A DNA stretch of 64,000 bases from Sphingopyxis sp. BE259 (GTDB lineage Bacteria; Pseudomonadota; Alphaproteobacteria; Sphingomonadales; Sphingomonadaceae). Positions 62,678-64,000 of this stretch are shown here, in pieces; position 1 is the stretch's first letter, and every line of letters starts with the position of its first letter. Made by a program: the position numbers and the translations under genes. The stretch lies in NCBI RefSeq assembly GCF_031457495.1, contig NZ_JAVDWM010000001.1, positions 2,716,001 to 2,780,000 on the forward strand, written 5' to 3'. The notes beneath the pieces were generated by a model, which saw only the letters and a program-made list of their open reading frames with translations, was not told the DNA's origin and made no database searches.

Positions 62678-62773
62678 TGGGCCGCTGCGACCCGATGGCC
62701 GCGCTGGCGAGCGGCGGCTATAGGCAGGGCTTTGTGTCCTGTCCAGTGGCTTTGTGATGCCGGTTTTTCGGCG

Positions 62774-62956
62774 TCAGTCGTCGTCGAAACGGTCGTTATC
62801 GGCGGTGCCGTCGGGCGCTTGGGCGGCGGGCACGCGATAGTCCTCGCCGAACCAGTTCAGCAGGTCGCGGTCGCGGCAACCGCGGCTGCAAAAGGGTTTG
62901 AATTCCGCCTCGCGCGGCTTGCCGCAGAGGGGACAGCGCGGCGATCTACTGGGCAT
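62774..62956 (-). CDS. yacG: DNA gyrase inhibitor YacG-type zinc protein
   Basis: 60-residue zinc-binding protein with the four Cys ligands in CPLCGKP and FCSRGCRDRDLL, then the conserved WFGEDYRVP. In E. coli YacG binds GyrB and inhibits gyrase. ATG 62956 has AAGGA seven bases upstream and is preferred over a TTG at 62962. It overlaps the RNase-like gene by 11 bases, an order (maf, RNase E/G-like, yacG) typical of alphaproteobacteria. Confidence 0.93.
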   Translation of the reverse strand: MPSRSPRCPLCGKPREAEFKPFCSRGCRDRDLLNWFGEDYRVPAAQAPDGTADNDRFDDD

Positions 62957-63929
62957 GCCCAATTCCTTTGCTGGCGGCGTCGGGGGTCAGCTGAACAGGA
63001 CGGCCGGTGCGGTTTTGCAGGGCGGCAATCCACGCCGGATGGGCTGCAACATGATCGATCACCGCGGGCCGCACGGTCAGGGTCAACAGCCCCGTTCCCA
63101 CCGCGCGCTCGGCCTGACGCAGCAGCAGCGCCGCGTCGGTGGAGATGGGATCAAGCACGACCTGTTCGATCAGCGACGGACGATCGCGGCGGCGGATAAT
63201 CTGCATCAGCCCGAAGCCGTTGACCGCGGTGCGTTCATAGGGCTGCGGTAGCGCCGCATCGACCGCGGCGTCGATCGCATGGCGCCCGGCACGATCAGGC
63301 ACCGAAGGAAAATCGATGCCAATCGACCCGCCGATGTCGCAGCAGCGGATCACCCCCGCCGCGGCCTTGGCGCCCGCCTTGGCCAGCGCCAGCGCGTCGC
63401 CGTCGCCATCGATGTCGATCAGCACCATCGCGGGCGTCGCATCGACCCACAGCGCGCCGCCATCGAACGGCCAGTGGCCGGTGCGGACATGGTCGATCAA
63501 TTCGGACCAGCCGGCCTGCTCCAGCCGGTCGGGATCGGTCGAGCGCAGGTCGGTTACCGGCAGGCCGCTCGCGGCAATGCGGGTGTGCAGATCGGGGCCA
63601 TCGCCGATCGCTGCGCCGACCTCGGCCAGCCGCGCCCGCGCCGGCTTGTCGCGGCCGCGCTCGCGCAGGCTCATGCGGGTGACCTCAACCGTCAGCGCGG
63701 CGCCGATCGACGTCGCGGGCGGCAATCCGGTCAGCGAGGCCATTGGCGCGCCGGGCCAGTCGAGCGCCACCAGCGGCGCCTTCCCGGCCTCGACCAGCCG
63801 CGCCGCAACAATCGCGCCGACCCGCGGCCCGGCGCCCTCGCGCTCGATCCGCGCTTCCAGGATTTCGTCGCCGTCGATCAGCGCCGCGCGCGCCTCGCCG
63901 ATCCCGGCCTCATAGAGCCACTCAGCCAA
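62946..63929 (-). CDS. Short ribonuclease E/G family protein
   Basis: 327 residues against about 490 in RNase G and over 1000 in RNase E. The catalytic core motifs are present in degenerate form: VLIDIDGDGDAL for the first metal Asp region, CDIGGSIGIDFPSV for the second, and a C-terminal region ending in tRNA/RNA-binding-type repeats absent here. The S1 domain and the zinc-link CPxCxG are not evident, so it may be monomeric or have lost activity. It starts at a TTG (63929) that overlaps maf by eight bases. Confidence 0.8.
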   Translation of the reverse strand: MAEWLYEAGIGEARAALIDGDEILEARIEREGAGPRVGAIVAARLVEAGKAPLVALDWPGAPMASLTGLPPATSIGAALTVEVTRMSLRERGRDKPARARLAEVGAAIGDGPDLHTRIAASGLPVTDLRSTDPDRLEQAGWSELIDHVRTGHWPFDGGALWVDATPAMVLIDIDGDGDALALAKAGAKAAAGVIRCCDIGGSIGIDFPSVPDRAGRHAIDAAVDAALPQPYERTAVNGFGLMQIIRRRDRPSLIEQVVLDPISTDAALLLRQAERAVGTGLLTLTVRPAVIDHVAAHPAWIAALQNRTGRPVQLTPDAASKGIGHAQ

Positions 63930-64000
63930 GCGCGATGCCAGCGCTGGTCAGCAGCGTGCGCGTTTCAAACAACGGCAGGCCGACGACATTCGAATGGCTG
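63922..64000 (-). CDS. maf: Maf-type nucleotide pyrophosphatase, 3' end only
   Basis: Only the last 25 codons are in the window, reading SHSNVVGLPLFETRTLLTSA then GIALG and a TGA at 63924-63922. NVVGLPL followed by a C-terminal helix matches the end of Maf/YceF/YhdE nucleoside triphosphate pyrophosphatases, and the position before the RNase E/G-like and yacG genes fits. Confidence 0.8.
   Translation of the reverse strand, partial: SHSNVVGLPLFETRTLLTSAGIALG

Overview
The window is a GC-rich stretch of an alphaproteobacterial chromosome. It most resembles Sphingomonadales, probably a Sphingopyxis-like organism. The reasons are four large TonB-dependent receptors, a complete mraZ-to-ftsZ division and cell wall cluster without lpxC or secA, a two-subunit glycine decarboxylase, the maf - RNase E/G-like - yacG order, and the palindromic intergenic repeats common in sphingomonads. 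This placement is inferred from gene content; no database was searched.

Layout. 1-7227 (all minus): carboxylesterase, SDR dehydrogenase, TonB receptor, FAD 2-hydroxyacid dehydrogenase and an MFS carrier cut by the window edge, which look like one uptake and catabolism unit. 7228-9555: a roughly 600 bp gene-free gap, tRNA-Trp, then an EamA transporter coupled to a glutathione S-transferase. 9938-18694: an acyl-CoA synthetase, then the glycine cleavage operon read leftward from a tandem glycine riboswitch (gcvT, gcvH, terminator, a glycosyltransferase-like gene, gcvPA, gcvPB, then three small genes including an ABA4-like and a DUF938 protein). 18761-40994: the dcw cluster read leftward in the order mraZ, rsmH, ftsL, ftsI, murE, murF, mraY, murD, ftsW, murG, murC, murB, ddl, ftsQ, ftsA, ftsZ, then a SPOR-domain protein, a dNTPase and a Rossmann protein. 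Most junctions overlap by 1 to 8 nt. 40995-41266 is the regulatory region in front of mraZ, with two 10-bp-periodic GGG repeat arrays and four GANTC sites.

41267-50892: a GldG-like membrane protein, a small membrane protein and a cysteine synthase form a coupled run. A histidine-rich zinc-type TonB receptor points the other way. fabD-fabG and an LD-carboxypeptidase follow, divergent from an Mpl-like Mur ligase, so wall recycling lies close to wall synthesis. 51249-52509 is the rpsF-rpsR-rplI operon with a strong terminator. 52812-54518 encodes a sulfotransferase-like protein abutting a PiuC-like dioxygenase. folE and a membrane protein face it. Two large TonB receptors then converge on one shared terminator (56070-61781). 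The right end carries a pseudouridine synthase, tRNA-Phe, yacG, a short RNase E/G-like protein and the 3' end of maf.

The observations most worth following are the mraZ control region (MraZ-type repeats with clustered CcrM sites), the glycosyltransferase embedded in the glycine cleavage operon behind a terminator and with an apparently frame-shifted start, and the sulfotransferase/dioxygenase pair.
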